From the NCBI GenBank assembly GCA_025210655.1, contig JAOARG010000026.1, positions 1-56,998 of the forward strand: a stretch of 56,998 bases of DNA, written 5' to 3'. Under the pieces are notes generated by a model. It was not told the DNA's origin. It did not search any database and saw only the letters and a program-made list of their open reading frames with translations. Source of the DNA: Bacillota bacterium (GTDB lineage: Bacteria > Bacillota > Clostridia > Peptostreptococcales > Acidaminobacteraceae). Both the position numbers and the translations under genes were made by a program. Shown in pieces: positions 41,152 through 50,955 of this stretch (its first letter is position 1; each line of letters begins with the position of its first letter).

Positions 41152-42018
41152 ATGGACAAAAAATTAGCATTTAGGGTAACAGGAGACTATTTAGTTTCGG
41201 CCCTAGGTACTTTAATACTGGCATGCGGGATACATTTTTTCCTATCTCCAAACACAATTGCTCCGGGAGGAGTAACAGGTCTTGCCATTGTAATTGAAAA
41301 ACTTACTTCAATAGAAGTATATGTTACAAATCTTGCTATAAACGTACCTTTATTTATTATAGGAATATTTTTTCTAGGAAAAACATTCGGAGTAAAGACA
41401 GCATATGGTACTGTTTCATTATCTTTATTCTTGTATATACTATCTAAAGCCTTTGGAAATTTTAATATGACCCATGATATTTTACTAGCATCAATTTACG
41501 GAGGAGTACTTAACGGAGTAGGTCTTGGTTTAGTTTTTAGAAGTGGAGGAACTACCGGAGGTACAGATTTGGCCGGAGCCATTTTAAATAAGATGATTCC
41601 AGGGTTCAGTATACCTAAGATGATGATGTTTGTAGACCTTTCAGTGGTTTTTATTGCTGGTATAGTAAATAAGAATGTTGAAACCAGTCTATACTCTATA
41701 ATTTGCTTATTTACAGTTGTAAAGGTTGCAGATTTTGTAATAGATGGGATGAATTATAGTAAAGTATTCCATATTATTACAGACTACCCAGAAGAAATTA
41801 GTAAAAAGATTATAGAAGAAATTGATAGGGGAGTTACTGCATTAAAAGGTAAAGGAATGTATACTGGTAATGAAAAAGAAGTTTTGATGTGCGTTGTAGA
41901 TAGGGCACAGGTTGCTAAACTTAAACATGTGGTACATGATATCGATAAGAATGCCTTCATCATGGTTAATACGATACACGAAGTATTGGGTGAGGGATTT
42001 AACAATAAAAGAAAGTGA
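41152..42018 (+). CDS. YitT family membrane protein (DUF161 plus DUF2179)
   Basis: 288 residues from the ATG at 41152, after GGGGG. Five membrane helices in the first 190 residues (LVSALGTLILACGIHFFLSPNTIAPGGVTGLAIVI; GLVFRSGGTTGGTDLAGAIL) are followed by the soluble DUF2179 domain (RGVTALKGKGMYTGNEKEVLMCVVDR...DKNAFIMVNTIHEVLGEGF). The family is common in Firmicutes and its transport substrate is unsettled. It is co-directional with the split transketolase, 10 nt upstream. Confidence 0.88.
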   Translation: MDKKLAFRVTGDYLVSALGTLILACGIHFFLSPNTIAPGGVTGLAIVIEKLTSIEVYVTNLAINVPLFIIGIFFLGKTFGVKTAYGTVSLSLFLYILSKAFGNFNMTHDILLASIYGGVLNGVGLGLVFRSGGTTGGTDLAGAILNKMIPGFSIPKMMMFVDLSVVFIAGIVNKNVETSLYSIICLFTVVKVADFVIDGMNYSKVFHIITDYPEEISKKIIEEIDRGVTALKGKGMYTGNEKEVLMCVVDRAQVAKLKHVVHDIDKNAFIMVNTIHEVLGEGFNNKRK

Positions 42019-42028
42019 GGAAGCATAA

Positions 42029-42853
42029 ATGTCTAGTCAATTTATGAAACTGAAAGAAACTGCTACACAGGTAAGAAAAGACATCGTAACTATGATTCAT
42101 GCAGCAAGTTCTGGTCATCCAGGTGGATCATTATCAGCAGCAGATATTTTAACGTATCTATTCTTTGAAAAAATGAACATTAATCCTGAAAATCCTAAAA
42201 TGGATGGAAGAGATAAATTTGTTTTATCAAAAGGTCACGCTGCACCTGTATTATATTCGTCATTAGCAAGAAGAGGATTTTTTGATCCTGAACTTCTTCT
42301 TACTTTAAGAAAAACTGGTTCTTTACTTCAGGGACATCCAGACATGAAAAGCATCCCAGGTGTTGAAATGTCAACAGGAAGTCTTGGACAAGGTATATCT
42401 ACAGCAGTAGGTATGGCGCTTGCTAACAAGATTGATAACAGTGATGCTAAGACTTATGTTCTTTTAGGTGATGGTGAAATGAATGAAGGTATTGTATGGG
42501 AAGCTTTAATGGCAGCAAACCATTACAAGTTAAACAATCTTACTGCAATTCTTGATTTCAACGGTTTACAAATCGATGGAAAAAATGAAGATGTAATGAG
42601 TATTTCTCCTATTGACAAGAAGTTCGAAAGTTTCGGATGGAATGTTATAGTTTGTGACGGACATGATTTTGAGTCAATCGCAGAAGCTTTTGCTAAATGC
42701 GATGAAGAAAAAGAAGGTCCTTCAGTAATTATTGCCAAGACTGTTAAAGGTAAGGGTGTATCTTTCATGGAAGATCAAGCAGGATGGCATGGTAAAGCTC
42801 CTTCAGACGAAGAGCTAAGTATTGCATTAAAAGAGTTAGGAGGTGCTTTATAA
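42029..42853 (+). CDS. Transketolase, N-terminal subunit
   Basis: 274 residues covering only the thiamine-diphosphate-binding half: SSGHPGGSLSAADIL, KGHAAPVLYSSL, GSLGQGISTAVGMAL and GDGEMNEGIVWEALMAANHYKLNN (Mg/TPP motif). Its last codon shares a base with the ATG of the next gene, which supplies the second half, so the two form a heteromeric transketolase. Split enzymes of this type are common in archaea and many anaerobes. A full-length transketolase is also present at 13115. Confidence 0.92.
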   Translation: MSSQFMKLKETATQVRKDIVTMIHAASSGHPGGSLSAADILTYLFFEKMNINPENPKMDGRDKFVLSKGHAAPVLYSSLARRGFFDPELLLTLRKTGSLLQGHPDMKSIPGVEMSTGSLGQGISTAVGMALANKIDNSDAKTYVLLGDGEMNEGIVWEALMAANHYKLNNLTAILDFNGLQIDGKNEDVMSISPIDKKFESFGWNVIVCDGHDFESIAEAFAKCDEEKEGPSVIIAKTVKGKGVSFMEDQAGWHGKAPSDEELSIALKELGGAL

Positions 42854-43779
42854 TGGGTAAGATAGCAACTCGTGAAGCATACGGAAACGCTTTAGTAAAA
42901 ATGGGTAAAACTAATGAGAAAATAGTTGTTCTTGATGCAGACCTTTCTAAATCAACTAAGACAGCTGGATTTAGTAAAGAATTCCCTGAAAGATTCTTCA
43001 ATATGGGAATCGCAGAGCAAAACTTATACGGTGTATCAGCTGGTCTTGCAGCAGCAGGTAAAATACCTTTTGCATCTACATTTGCAATGTTTGCAGCAGG
43101 AAGAGCTTTCGAAATAATCAGAAACTCAATTTGTTATCCAAAATTAAATGTAAAAGTTTGTGCTACTCATGCTGGTATTACAGTTGGTGAAGATGGAGCA
43201 TCACACCAGGCTATTGAGGATCTTTCACTTATGAGATCTTTACCAAATATGGTAGTTTTAAATCCTTCAGACGGAGTATCTGCGGAGAAATTATTAGAAT
43301 TAGCAGCAGACTACTACGGACCTGTTTACGTTAGATTAGGTAGATCAGGTGTTCCAGTTATTTATGATGAGAATAAAGCATTTGAAATTGGAAAATCTGT
43401 AGAAGTTAAAGAAGGATCAGATGTAACTGTAATCGCTACTGGTATAATGGTAAATGAAGCTATGATTGCAGCTGAAGAACTTGCTAAAGAAAATATTAGC
43501 CTAAGAGTAATCGATATGCATACTATTAAGCCAATTGATGAAGATGCTATTGTTAAGGCTATGAAAGAAACTAAGGGAATTGTTACTGCTGAAGAGCACA
43601 GTATTATTGGTGGACTTGGAAGTGCAGTTGCTGAAGTTGCTTCAGAAAAAGCTCCTGGTAGAGTTTTAAGAGTAGGAATTATGGATACTTTCGGTGAGTC
43701 TGGAAAGCCTGCTGAACTGATGGTTAAGTATGGTCTTACTTCAAAAGAGATCATTGCAAAAGTTAAAGAATTAGTATAA
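42853..43779 (+). CDS. Transketolase, C-terminal subunit
   Basis: 308 residues: pyrimidine-binding half (VVLDADLSKSTKT, FFNMGIAEQNLYGVSAGLAAAGKIPFAST with the catalytic Glu, HAGITVGEDGASHQAIEDLS) and the C-terminal domain (DVTVIATGIMVNEAMIAAEEL, RVIDMHTIKPIDEDAI). It is longer in type to a DXS-like C-terminal region than the single-chain transketolase here. It overlaps the N-terminal subunit gene by one base. A 14-bp palindrome follows at 43801. Confidence 0.92.
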   Translation: MGKIATREAYGNALVKMGKTNEKIVVLDADLSKSTKTAGFSKEFPERFFNMGIAEQNLYGVSAGLAAAGKIPFASTFAMFAAGRAFEIIRNSICYPKLNVKVCATHAGITVGEDGASHQAIEDLSLMRSLPNMVVLNPSDGVSAEKLLELAADYYGPVYVRLGRSGVPVIYDENKAFEIGKSVEVKEGSDVTVIATGIMVNEAMIAAEELAKENISLRVIDMHTIKPIDEDAIVKAMKETKGIVTAEEHSIIGGLGSAVAEVASEKAPGRVLRVGIMDTFGESGKPAELMVKYGLTSKEIIAKVKELV

Positions 43780-43800
43780 TTTATATATATAATTGAATAT

Positions 43801-43832
43801 TAAAGCCGGAATCCATTAGGATTCCGGCTTTA
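43801..43832. terminator. Palindrome downstream of the split transketolase
   Basis: A perfect 14-bp stem TAAAGCCGGAATCC/GGATTCCGGCTTTA with an ATTA loop. No proper T run follows, so termination may be partial or it may protect the mRNA end. Confidence 0.65.
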
Positions 43833-43952
43833 AAGTTAAACAGACTATATATCAATTATCATGCATTAAGGAAGCCTATGAAAAAAAGTATCAGTGACAT
43901 ATTATAGTTAAAATTGTATAACTTTTTTCATAATAAAAATTAGGAGGAATTT

Positions 43953-45584
43953 ATGAAGACAAAATTTTCAAAGTCACCATTGCGTTTAATGTTAATACTA
44001 GTATTAACTCTTGTAATGGGAAGTGGAGTAGTTTATGCAAATGAAGTAGAGGATATGGAGACTATTAGTTTCATATTAGAAGATGGTAATAAGGAACTTC
44101 AAGTATTTGATGTAAATACATCAGAGTATTTCAGATTAGACCAATTTGCAGAAATGATGGGATTACATTATAAGATTAACAATGATGATACAGTTTACAT
44201 TAGTAAAGAGGACACTTACATAAGTGGATTAATTAATGATGAGGATAATAAATGTAAAATCAAAAAAGAAGGAATAAAAACTGATTATGTTTATTATTCA
44301 ACACCATTCTTATTTGATGGAAGTTATGTTTATATAAGAAGTGATCTTGCAGTTACTGTATTTATAGACCATTCTTATAAGACGGGACTTAAAGCTTATA
44401 ATACTGTAAATCCGATTGGAGTAATATGGAACTATAATGGTGATCCTATCAAGTTTGAAGATTATATACTTATTGGCAATATGATTTATGTTGATTTAGA
44501 AAGCTTTAGATCTAAGTATGGTGCGGAAAATATTCAGTTTAAGGCTTCTGGTGACAAAATGAGAGTATCAAATTCAAAACTAGGATATGAGTATACTCTA
44601 TCTTTAAATTCTCCTAAAATCGCAATTAAGAACTTTGGTGAAATTAATACCTTTGATAGTCCATTTGGAGCAAATGAAATTGCAAAAGTAGGGGATAAAT
44701 ACTATATAGATTTAGCTTTTGCAATGGTGGGCAATTATTCAATGGATGATTCCCTCAATGTAGACTTTTATAATGCCAAGACATATGAAGCGAAGGTAAG
44801 AGAAGAATATAAGTTTAACAACTTATTTGATCTTTTAAATACAATTACCGAAATGAAAAACTTTGATAGTGCATCATCAGCTAAAATAGAGATGTTGGAA
44901 GATGGTAAGTATGAATCGGCAGGTATTCTATCTTCAAGCTATTCTAAAAAAGACAATAAGGTATATTTTTCTGTTTCTTCAGATGCTCAGAATAATGATA
45001 ATTCACCATTTTACTATGGAGATATGAATCAAACTTCTATATTTGATATGTCAAACGGAGCCTTATACGAGAAAACTGAAAATGGATTCTGGCACAAGAC
45101 AACAGGTCAGTATGATTCTGAAACAATGATGATAATCAGTGGTCTTAATGATAATCTATTTAATCAGTATCTAATGCTTATAGGTCGTGAATCTTATGGA
45201 GATAGGGAAGAATTTAAGGAAAAGAATCAAATGTATCTAAGTACAATTAGTACATTCCTTAATGATGATTTATTAGTTAAGGATGGTAAAGGATACAGAT
45301 ATAAAATGGATTTAAATAAGTTGGTAAAAATTTTAAAACCAGTTTATGAATCAAATTCTTTTGCTAGGGAACTTATTGACGCTTTAGAATCTGAAGAGGT
45401 AAAAATGGATTTAGATATTGATATTAAAATAGATATAAAGAAGAAATCAATAAGTGCAATTTCAGGTAAAATCAGATTTGAAGTGGAGGAATATAGACAA
45501 AACGGTATAAATATTACTTTTAAATCTATAATCAAAAGTCCTTCTGAGTTTGAAATGCCAAGCGAAGAGTATATTCTTGAATAA
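43953..45584 (+). CDS. Secreted protein with copper-amine-oxidase-N-like domain, function unknown
   Basis: 543 residues with a signal peptide (about 1-30, ending VVYANE). Residues 35-130 resemble the small alpha/beta domain named after copper amine oxidase N-terminus in clostridial secreted proteins (EYFRLDQFAEMMGLHYKINNDDTVYISK), and 145-290 look like a second version. The rest (about 290-543) is a beta-rich domain I cannot name. No membrane anchor or wall-binding motif is seen. A single gene with AGGAGG; the ilv leader promoter follows. Confidence 0.7.
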   Translation: MKTKFSKSPLRLMLILVLTLVMGSGVVYANEVEDMETISFILEDGNKELQVFDVNTSEYFRLDQFAEMMGLHYKINNDDTVYISKEDTYISGLINDEDNKCKIKKEGIKTDYVYYSTPFLFDGSYVYIRSDLAVTVFIDHSYKTGLKAYNTVNPIGVIWNYNGDPIKFEDYILIGNMIYVDLESFRSKYGAENIQFKASGDKMRVSNSKLGYEYTLSLNSPKIAIKNFGEINTFDSPFGANEIAKVGDKYYIDLAFAMVGNYSMDDSLNVDFYNAKTYEAKVREEYKFNNLFDLLNTITEMKNFDSASSAKIEMLEDGKYESAGILSSSYSKKDNKVYFSVSSDAQNNDNSPFYYGDMNQTSIFDMSNGALYEKTENGFWHKTTGQYDSETMMIISGLNDNLFNQYLMLIGRESYGDREEFKEKNQMYLSTISTFLNDDLLVKDGKGYRYKMDLNKLVKILKPVYESNSFARELIDALESEEVKMDLDIDIKIDIKKKSISAISGKIRFEVEEYRQNGINITFKSIIKSPSEFEMPSEEYILE

Positions 45585-45684
45585 ATGATTCAGTGCTTCT
45601 TTATAGAGTATTTACAAATATTCAGAAAAATATGATTGTTTTTAATAATTTGATTATAAAAACTCACAAAAGACAAAAAAGGTA

Positions 45685-45713
45685 TTGACCATTTCTTTTG
45701 GGAGGAGTATAAT
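45685..45713 (+). promoter_or_regulatory. Sigma-A-type promoter for the ilv operon
   Basis: TTGACC (45685-45690), 17-bp spacer, TATAAT (45708-45713). Transcription should start near 45720, at the T-box leader. Nothing else is seen in 45585-45684. Confidence 0.88.
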
Positions 45714-45719
45714 CGATAT

Positions 45720-45997
45720 TAAGTTAATAAAAAACTTCTAAACGAAGACGGAGATAAAGACTTTTTCCACTTATCTTAAGAGAGCCGATGTTGGTGTGAA
45801 TTCGGTGTTAATGAATTAGTTGATTGATCACTCCTGAGTTTCCAAGGTGAAAGAGTAGCAAGTAGCCAAGGACGGTTGACACCGTTACAAAGTCTAGGAT
45901 TAGTAGATCTGAATTAAGGTGTGCGTAAGCAAACTAGAGTGGTAACGTGGGTATAATACTCATCTCTAATAATATATTATTAGAGATGGGTTTTTTT
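45720..45997 (+). ncRNA. T-box leader, isoleucine specific
   Basis: The specifier loop reads ATC (45827-45829, an Ile codon) followed by ACTCCTGAG. The T-box sequence AGAGTGGTAACGTG is at 45936-45949. The terminator CATCTCTAATAAT/ATTATTAGAGATG (45961-45988) with seven T follows. It should switch the branched-chain amino acid operon on when tRNA-Ile is uncharged. The sequence 45998-46189 up to ilvN is AT-rich and shows nothing else. Confidence 0.92.
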
Positions 45998-46189
45998 ATT
46001 TTTCAAGAAAAAATTTTAAGTAACGGTTTCCTAGAAAAATAATAAAATATATCTTGACATTTATATGGCAAAAGAGTTAGTATATTTGTTAAATATCTAA
46101 ATATTCCAAAAACAACACACTTAATCCAGAACTAAATATTTTGAATATTATAAATTTACGGAAAATTATGAAAATGAGGAGGTTTTGAG

Positions 46190-46426
46190 ATGCCGGTTTT
46201 AAGTGCGAGAATGGATAATGGAGTAGATAATTTACTTAGAGCAGTAAGTGTATTGAGAAGGAAAGATTTTGATATTGTAGATGTTAGTATGAAAAGTGAT
46301 GTGAGATCAAATCATTCGAATTTGATTATTAAAATAAGTGGTAATGAGAATACTACAGAAAAAGCGAAGTTCCAATTGGAAAAATTATTTGGACTTGATG
46401 AAATAAGAATTTTGGAGGAGATGTAA
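46190..46426 (+). CDS. ilvN: Small ACT-domain subunit of acetolactate synthase (short form)
   Basis: 78 residues forming one ACT domain ([51 protein letters not shown]). The typical IlvN has about 160 residues with a second domain, so this is the short IlvM-like type. It binds the large subunit to activate it and give valine feedback. It is the first gene of the operon, separated from the large subunit by ilvC and ilvD. GAGGAGG lies 7 nt before the ATG. Confidence 0.85.
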   Translation: MPVLSARMDNGVDNLLRAVSVLRRKDFDIVDVSMKSDVRSNHSNLIIKISGNENTTEKAKFQLEKLFGLDEIRILEEM

Positions 46427-46428
46427 AA

Positions 46429-47418
46429 ATGGCTAATATGTTTTATGATAAGGACGCAAAGAAAGAATTATTAGAGGGTAAGAAAGTTGCAGTTATCGGT
46501 TACGGTTCTCAGGGTCATGCCCATGCACTAAACTTAAAAGAATCTGGATATGATGTTGTTATAGGTTTACATAGTACATCTAAATCCAAAAAAGTTGCTG
46601 AGAGTGATGGTTTTGAAGTTAAGACTGTTGCAGAAGCTGCTAAAGAAGCTGATATAGTAATGGTACTTATTCCAGATGAGAAGCAAGGATATGTTTATGA
46701 AAATGAAATAAAAGAGAATCTACAGGAAGGTAATGCATTAGCATTTGCCCACGGATTCAATATTAGATATACACAAATCGTACCACCTGCAAATGTAGAT
46801 GTATTCATGGTTGCTCCTAAGGGACCTGGACATCTTGTAAGAAGAGTATACCAAGAAGGTAATGGAGTACCTTGTCTATTTGCAGTAGAGCAGGATTACA
46901 CAGGAAAATGTAAAGATTTAGCTCTAGCTTATGGTTCTGGTATTGGTTCTGGTAGAGCAGGTATGCTTGAGACTACTTTCAAAGAGGAAACTGAAACTGA
47001 TTTATTCGGTGAGCAGGCAGTTCTTTGTGGTGGTGTAACAGAGCTTATCAAGGCTGGTTACGATACTTTAGTAGAAGCTGGATACCAGAAAGAAATTGCT
47101 TACTTCGAGTGTCTACATGAAATGAAGCTTATTGTAGATTTACTATATGAAGGTGGATTTGAAAAAATGAGATACTCTGTATCTGATACAGCAGAGTATG
47201 GTGATTATATGATTGGAAGAAGAATTATAACTGAAGATACTAGAAAAGAAATGAAAAAGGTTCTTGCTGAGATTCAAGAAGGTCAATTCGCTAGAAACTG
47301 GTTAGTAGAGAATATGACTAATAGAGCTGAGTTTAACTCAATCAAGAACAAAGAGCTTGAGCACTCAATTGTTGGAGTTGGTAAGAATCTTAGAAGTATG
47401 ATGAAATGGATTGACTAG
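46429..47418 (+). CDS. ilvC: Ketol-acid reductoisomerase (class I)
   Basis: 329 residues, class I length. NADPH-binding [17 protein letters not shown] near residue 20, the catalytic metal residues in [19 protein letters not shown] and [15 protein letters not shown], and [11 protein letters not shown]. It converts acetolactate and acetohydroxybutyrate to the dihydroxy acids in valine and isoleucine synthesis. Two nt after ilvN and 16 nt before ilvD. Confidence 0.97.
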   Translation: MANMFYDKDAKKELLEGKKVAVIGYGSQGHAHALNLKESGYDVVIGLHSTSKSKKVAESDGFEVKTVAEAAKEADIVMVLIPDEKQGYVYENEIKENLQEGNALAFAHGFNIRYTQIVPPANVDVFMVAPKGPGHLVRRVYQEGNGVPCLFAVEQDYTGKCKDLALAYGSGIGSGRAGMLETTFKEETETDLFGEQAVLCGGVTELIKAGYDTLVEAGYQKEIAYFECLHEMKLIVDLLYEGGFEKMRYSVSDTAEYGDYMIGRRIITEDTRKEMKKVLAEIQEGQFARNWLVENMTNRAEFNSIKNKELEHSIVGVGKNLRSMMKWID

Positions 47419-47434
47419 TATTGGAGGTAGCACC

Positions 47435-49090
47435 ATGAGAAGTAACAATGTTAAGTCAGGGGTTGAAAAAGCCCCTCATCGTTCTTTATTAAAAGCTTTA
47501 GGATTATCAGATAGTGAAATGAAAAAACCTTTTATAGGTGTTGTAAACTCTTTTAATGAACTTGTTCCTGGTCATGTTGGCATGAGAGAACTTGTTGAAT
47601 CAGTTAAGAGGGGAATACTTATGGAAGGGGGAGTACCTTTTGAGTTTCCAGCTATAGCCGTTTGTGATGGTATAGCAATGAATCACGAAGGTATGAGATA
47701 TTCTCTAGCTAGTAGAGAGCTTATAGTTGATGGGATTGAAATTATGACAAAGGCCCATAGTCTTGATGCACTTGTTATGATTCCTAACTGTGATAAGACG
47801 GTTCCAGCAATGCTTATGGCGGCAGCTAGGTTAAATGTTCCTACTGTTATCGTAAGTGGTGGTCCAATGATGGCTGGTAGATTAAATGGTAAGAAGATAG
47901 ACCTTACAACAGTTTTCGAGGGAGTAGGAGCTGTTAAGTCAGGCAAAATGACTGAAGAGGAACTATATGAAATAGAAAACAATGCATGCCCAGGATGTGG
48001 ATCTTGTGCAGGTATGTTCACTGCAAATTCAATGAACTGTATGACTGAAGTATTAGGCATGGGTCTTAAGGGTAATGGTACAGTTCCGGCAATTTCAGCT
48101 GAAAGAAAGCGACTTGCAAAGGAAGCTGGAAAAGCAGTAATGGAAATGCTTGAGAAAAACATATGTCCTAGGGATATTATGAATGAAAAAGCTTTAGAAA
48201 ACGCACTTGTTGCAGATATGGCTTTAGGATGTTCAACAAATACAGTTCTTCATTTAACTGCACTTTCAAAGGAACTTGAACTTGATTTAGATTTAGAAAA
48301 GTTGAATAAGGTTAGTAGAAGAGTTCCAAATCTATGTAGACTTTCTCCAGCTGGTCCAGACCATATTGAAGATCTTCATAGTGTTGGTGGAATAAGTGCT
48401 GTACTTAATGAATTAAGCAAAAATGATCTTATAAATCTGGATGTTATGACTGTAGAGGGAAGAACGATAGGTGATAGAATAAAGAATTCTGAAAAAATCG
48501 GCAACTCTGTAATTAGAGATATTGATGCTCCATATAGTAAGGATGGGGGCATAAGAGTATTATGGGGAAATCTTGCTGAGAATGGTGCTGTGGTTAAAAA
48601 ATCAGCAGTTCTTGATGAAATGATGGAGTTTACAGGAAGAGCAAGGGTGTTTGATTCAGAAGAGGACAGTGTTGTTGCAATAATGAACAATGAAATTAAG
48701 GCAGGAGATGTTGTAGTAATAAGATACGAAGGTCCTAAAGGTGGCCCTGGTATGAGAGAAATGCTTACTCCTACATCTGCAATAAATGGAATGGGACTTG
48801 ATGGTTCTGTAGCCCTGATTACTGATGGAAGATTTTCTGGAGGTACAAGGGGAGCTGCAATAGGTCATGTTTCGCCAGAAGCTGCTGAAGGTGGAATTAT
48901 AGCGTTTGTAAAAGATGGTGATTCTATCGAAATAAATATTAATGAAGGAAAACTTAATCTTCTTGTAGATCAAGAAGAATTAGACAAAAGGAAATCAGAT
49001 ACAACTCTTAAGGGTAATGATTATAAGGGTTATCTGGGCAAATATAAGAAATCAGTAAGTTCCGCTTCAGATGGAGCTGTATGGAAGTAG
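47435..49090 (+). CDS. ilvD: Dihydroxy-acid dehydratase
   Basis: 551 residues from the ATG at 47435 (TTGGAGG upstream); a further upstream start at 47411 would overlap ilvC. Iron-sulphur cysteines appear in [11 protein letters not shown] and [21 protein letters not shown], and the C-terminal family segment is [15 protein letters not shown]...[10 protein letters not shown]. It dehydrates the dihydroxy acids to 2-keto acids. Third gene of the ilv operon. Confidence 0.97.
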   Translation: MRSNNVKSGVEKAPHRSLLKALGLSDSEMKKPFIGVVNSFNELVPGHVGMRELVESVKRGILMEGGVPFEFPAIAVCDGIAMNHEGMRYSLASRELIVDGIEIMTKAHSLDALVMIPNCDKTVPAMLMAAARLNVPTVIVSGGPMMAGRLNGKKIDLTTVFEGVGAVKSGKMTEEELYEIENNACPGCGSCAGMFTANSMNCMTEVLGMGLKGNGTVPAISAERKRLAKEAGKAVMEMLEKNICPRDIMNEKALENALVADMALGCSTNTVLHLTALSKELELDLDLEKLNKVSRRVPNLCRLSPAGPDHIEDLHSVGGISAVLNELSKNDLINLDVMTVEGRTIGDRIKNSEKIGNSVIRDIDAPYSKDGGIRVLWGNLAENGAVVKKSAVLDEMMEFTGRARVFDSEEDSVVAIMNNEIKAGDVVVIRYEGPKGGPGMREMLTPTSAINGMGLDGSVALITDGRFSGGTRGAAIGHVSPEAAEGGIIAFVKDGDSIEININEGKLNLLVDQEELDKRKSDTTLKGNDYKGYLGKYKKSVSSASDGAVWK

Positions 49091-49108
49091 TTAGGGGTGC
49101 TTGTAATA

Positions 49109-50761
49109 ATGATGAATGGTGGAAAGGTTTTATTAAATGTTTTGAAAAATGAAGGGGTCGAAAAGATATTCGGTTACCCAGGTGGAGCTGTGATTCCTTT
49201 GTATAATGAACTATACGACATGACGGATTATTTCGACCATTATAGAACGGCCCATGAGCAAGCGGCAGTACATGGGGCTGATGCATATGCTAGGGTTAGT
49301 GGCAAGCCAGGTGTTTGTTTTGCAACTTCTGGTCCTGGTGCAACTAATACAGTTACAGGTATAGCCAATGCATACATGGATTCTGTTCCTATGGTCATTA
49401 TAACTGGTCAAGTACCTAGTGCCCTTATGGGTAGGGATTCATTTCAGGAGATAGATATTACTGGAGTAACAATGTCCATTACAAAACATAATTTTATTAT
49501 AAAAAAAGTAGAGGATATTGAGAAAACTGTCAAAGATGCTTTGAAGCTTTGCAATACAGGTAGAAAAGGGCCCGTTCTTATCGATGTTCCTAAGGATTTC
49601 TTTAGTAAAGAAGTTGATTGGTCAGGATATGAGGGTGTAGAAAAAACAAGTGTTGAAGATTTAATGCCTGAGCTGGATAAGCTTGATGAAGCGGTTGAAA
49701 AAATCAAGAAATCGAAAAGACCGGTAATTTATGCTGGTGGTGGGGTTCTTGCATCTAATTCAGCCAAAGAGCTTTTTGAACTTGCTGTTAAAAATGATAT
49801 ACCTGTTGTAAATACATTGATGGGTTTAGGTACCTTCCCAAGGGATCATAAAAACTCTTTAGGAATGGTTGGTATGCATGGTTTTAGTGAGGCTAATATG
49901 GCAGTAACTGATTGTGATTTATTAATTGCAGTTGGTGCTAGATTTAGTGATAGAGTTATTGGTCATCCTGAAGAATTTGCCAAGAGGGCTGAAATAATCC
50001 ATATAGACATTGATAGAACTGAAATTGGAAAAAATATGGATGTATCCCTGTATCTTATGGGAAAAGCATCTGGAATAATGAAATATATTTCTGATAATCT
50101 TGATGAGATTAAGAGGGATATATGGTTTGATGAAATTTATTCAAATGAAAAAGATATTAAGTATCTGAGTAACTTTAATCCTAAGACTATTCTTGAAACT
50201 GTAAATGGTCATGTTGGAGATAATTCTATTGTGGCAACTGATGTCGGTCAGCATCAGATGTGGACTGCTCAATACTGGAAGTTTAAAAATCCTAAGAGTT
50301 TTATTACATCAGGTGGTTTAGGTACTATGGGCTTTGGATTAGGAGCTGCTATTGGAGCAAAAATTGCAGAGCCAAAGAAAGATGTGGTACTAATTACTGG
50401 TGATGGTTCCTTTAGAATGAACTGCAATGAAATGGCTACTTTAAGTGGATACGGTATACCTGTCCTGATGGTGATGTTTAATAACAATGCCCTTGGAATG
50501 GTAAGACAGTGGCAAAAGATGTTCCAAGAAGAAAGATATTCAGAAACTTGTATAAATAATGATGTTGATTATGTAAAGCTTTCAGAAGCTTACAATATTA
50601 AAGGTTTTAGGGTAAATAATGAAGAGGAGCTTAAAGAAGCACTAAAATCATACGATGGCAAGTCTTCAGTATTTATTGAGTGTGTAATCGAAAAAGACGA
50701 GAATGTTATTCCGATTGTACCTCCAGGAAAGCCAATATATGACCTTATCACAGGTTGGTAA
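49109..50761 (+). CDS. ilvB: Acetolactate synthase large subunit
   Basis: 550 residues from the ATG at 49109 (GGGGTG 9 nt upstream). Thiamine diphosphate Glu lies in GYPGGAVIPLYNEL...HEQAAVHGADAYAR, the FAD region is RFSDRVIGHPEEFA, and the TPP motif is GDGSFRMNCNEMATLSGYGIPVLMVMFNN. It joins two pyruvates, or pyruvate and 2-ketobutyrate, as the first common step of the pathway. Last gene of the T-box operon; a terminator follows at 50809. Confidence 0.95.
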   Translation: MMNGGKVLLNVLKNEGVEKIFGYPGGAVIPLYNELYDMTDYFDHYRTAHEQAAVHGADAYARVSGKPGVCFATSGPGATNTVTGIANAYMDSVPMVIITGQVPSALMGRDSFQEIDITGVTMSITKHNFIIKKVEDIEKTVKDALKLCNTGRKGPVLIDVPKDFFSKEVDWSGYEGVEKTSVEDLMPELDKLDEAVEKIKKSKRPVIYAGGGVLASNSAKELFELAVKNDIPVVNTLMGLGTFPRDHKNSLGMVGMHGFSEANMAVTDCDLLIAVGARFSDRVIGHPEEFAKRAEIIHIDIDRTEIGKNMDVSLYLMGKASGIMKYISDNLDEIKRDIWFDEIYSNEKDIKYLSNFNPKTILETVNGHVGDNSIVATDVGQHQMWTAQYWKFKNPKSFITSGGLGTMGFGLGAAIGAKIAEPKKDVVLITGDGSFRMNCNEMATLSGYGIPVLMVMFNNNALGMVRQWQKMFQEERYSETCINNDVDYVKLSEAYNIKGFRVNNEEELKEALKSYDGKSSVFIECVIEKDENVIPIVPPGKPIYDLITGW

Positions 50762-50785
50762 GGATAAAAAATTTAGTTACCCAAG

Positions 50786-50860
50786 CTATTGCCCAACAAT
50801 AGCATTTTGAGAACCTGGATTAGTTCGCGCCTAATCTAGGTTCTCTTTTATTTTTTTAGA
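50786..50860 (+). terminator. Terminator of the ilv operon with preceding small palindrome
   Basis: GAGAACCTGGATTAG/CTAATCTAGGTTCTC (50809-50845) is a near-perfect 15-bp stem followed by a T-rich tail. A small palindrome CTATTG/CAATAG lies just before it (50786-50802), like a one-unit version of the larger arrays. Confidence 0.88.
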
Positions 50861-50955
50861 CCTTAATCAGGCTTGATATTTTAACTTTCTTTTTATATTA
50901 TAGTTATAAAAAGAAATAGTAATAATAAAGAAATATAAATAGGAGGATTATTGTG

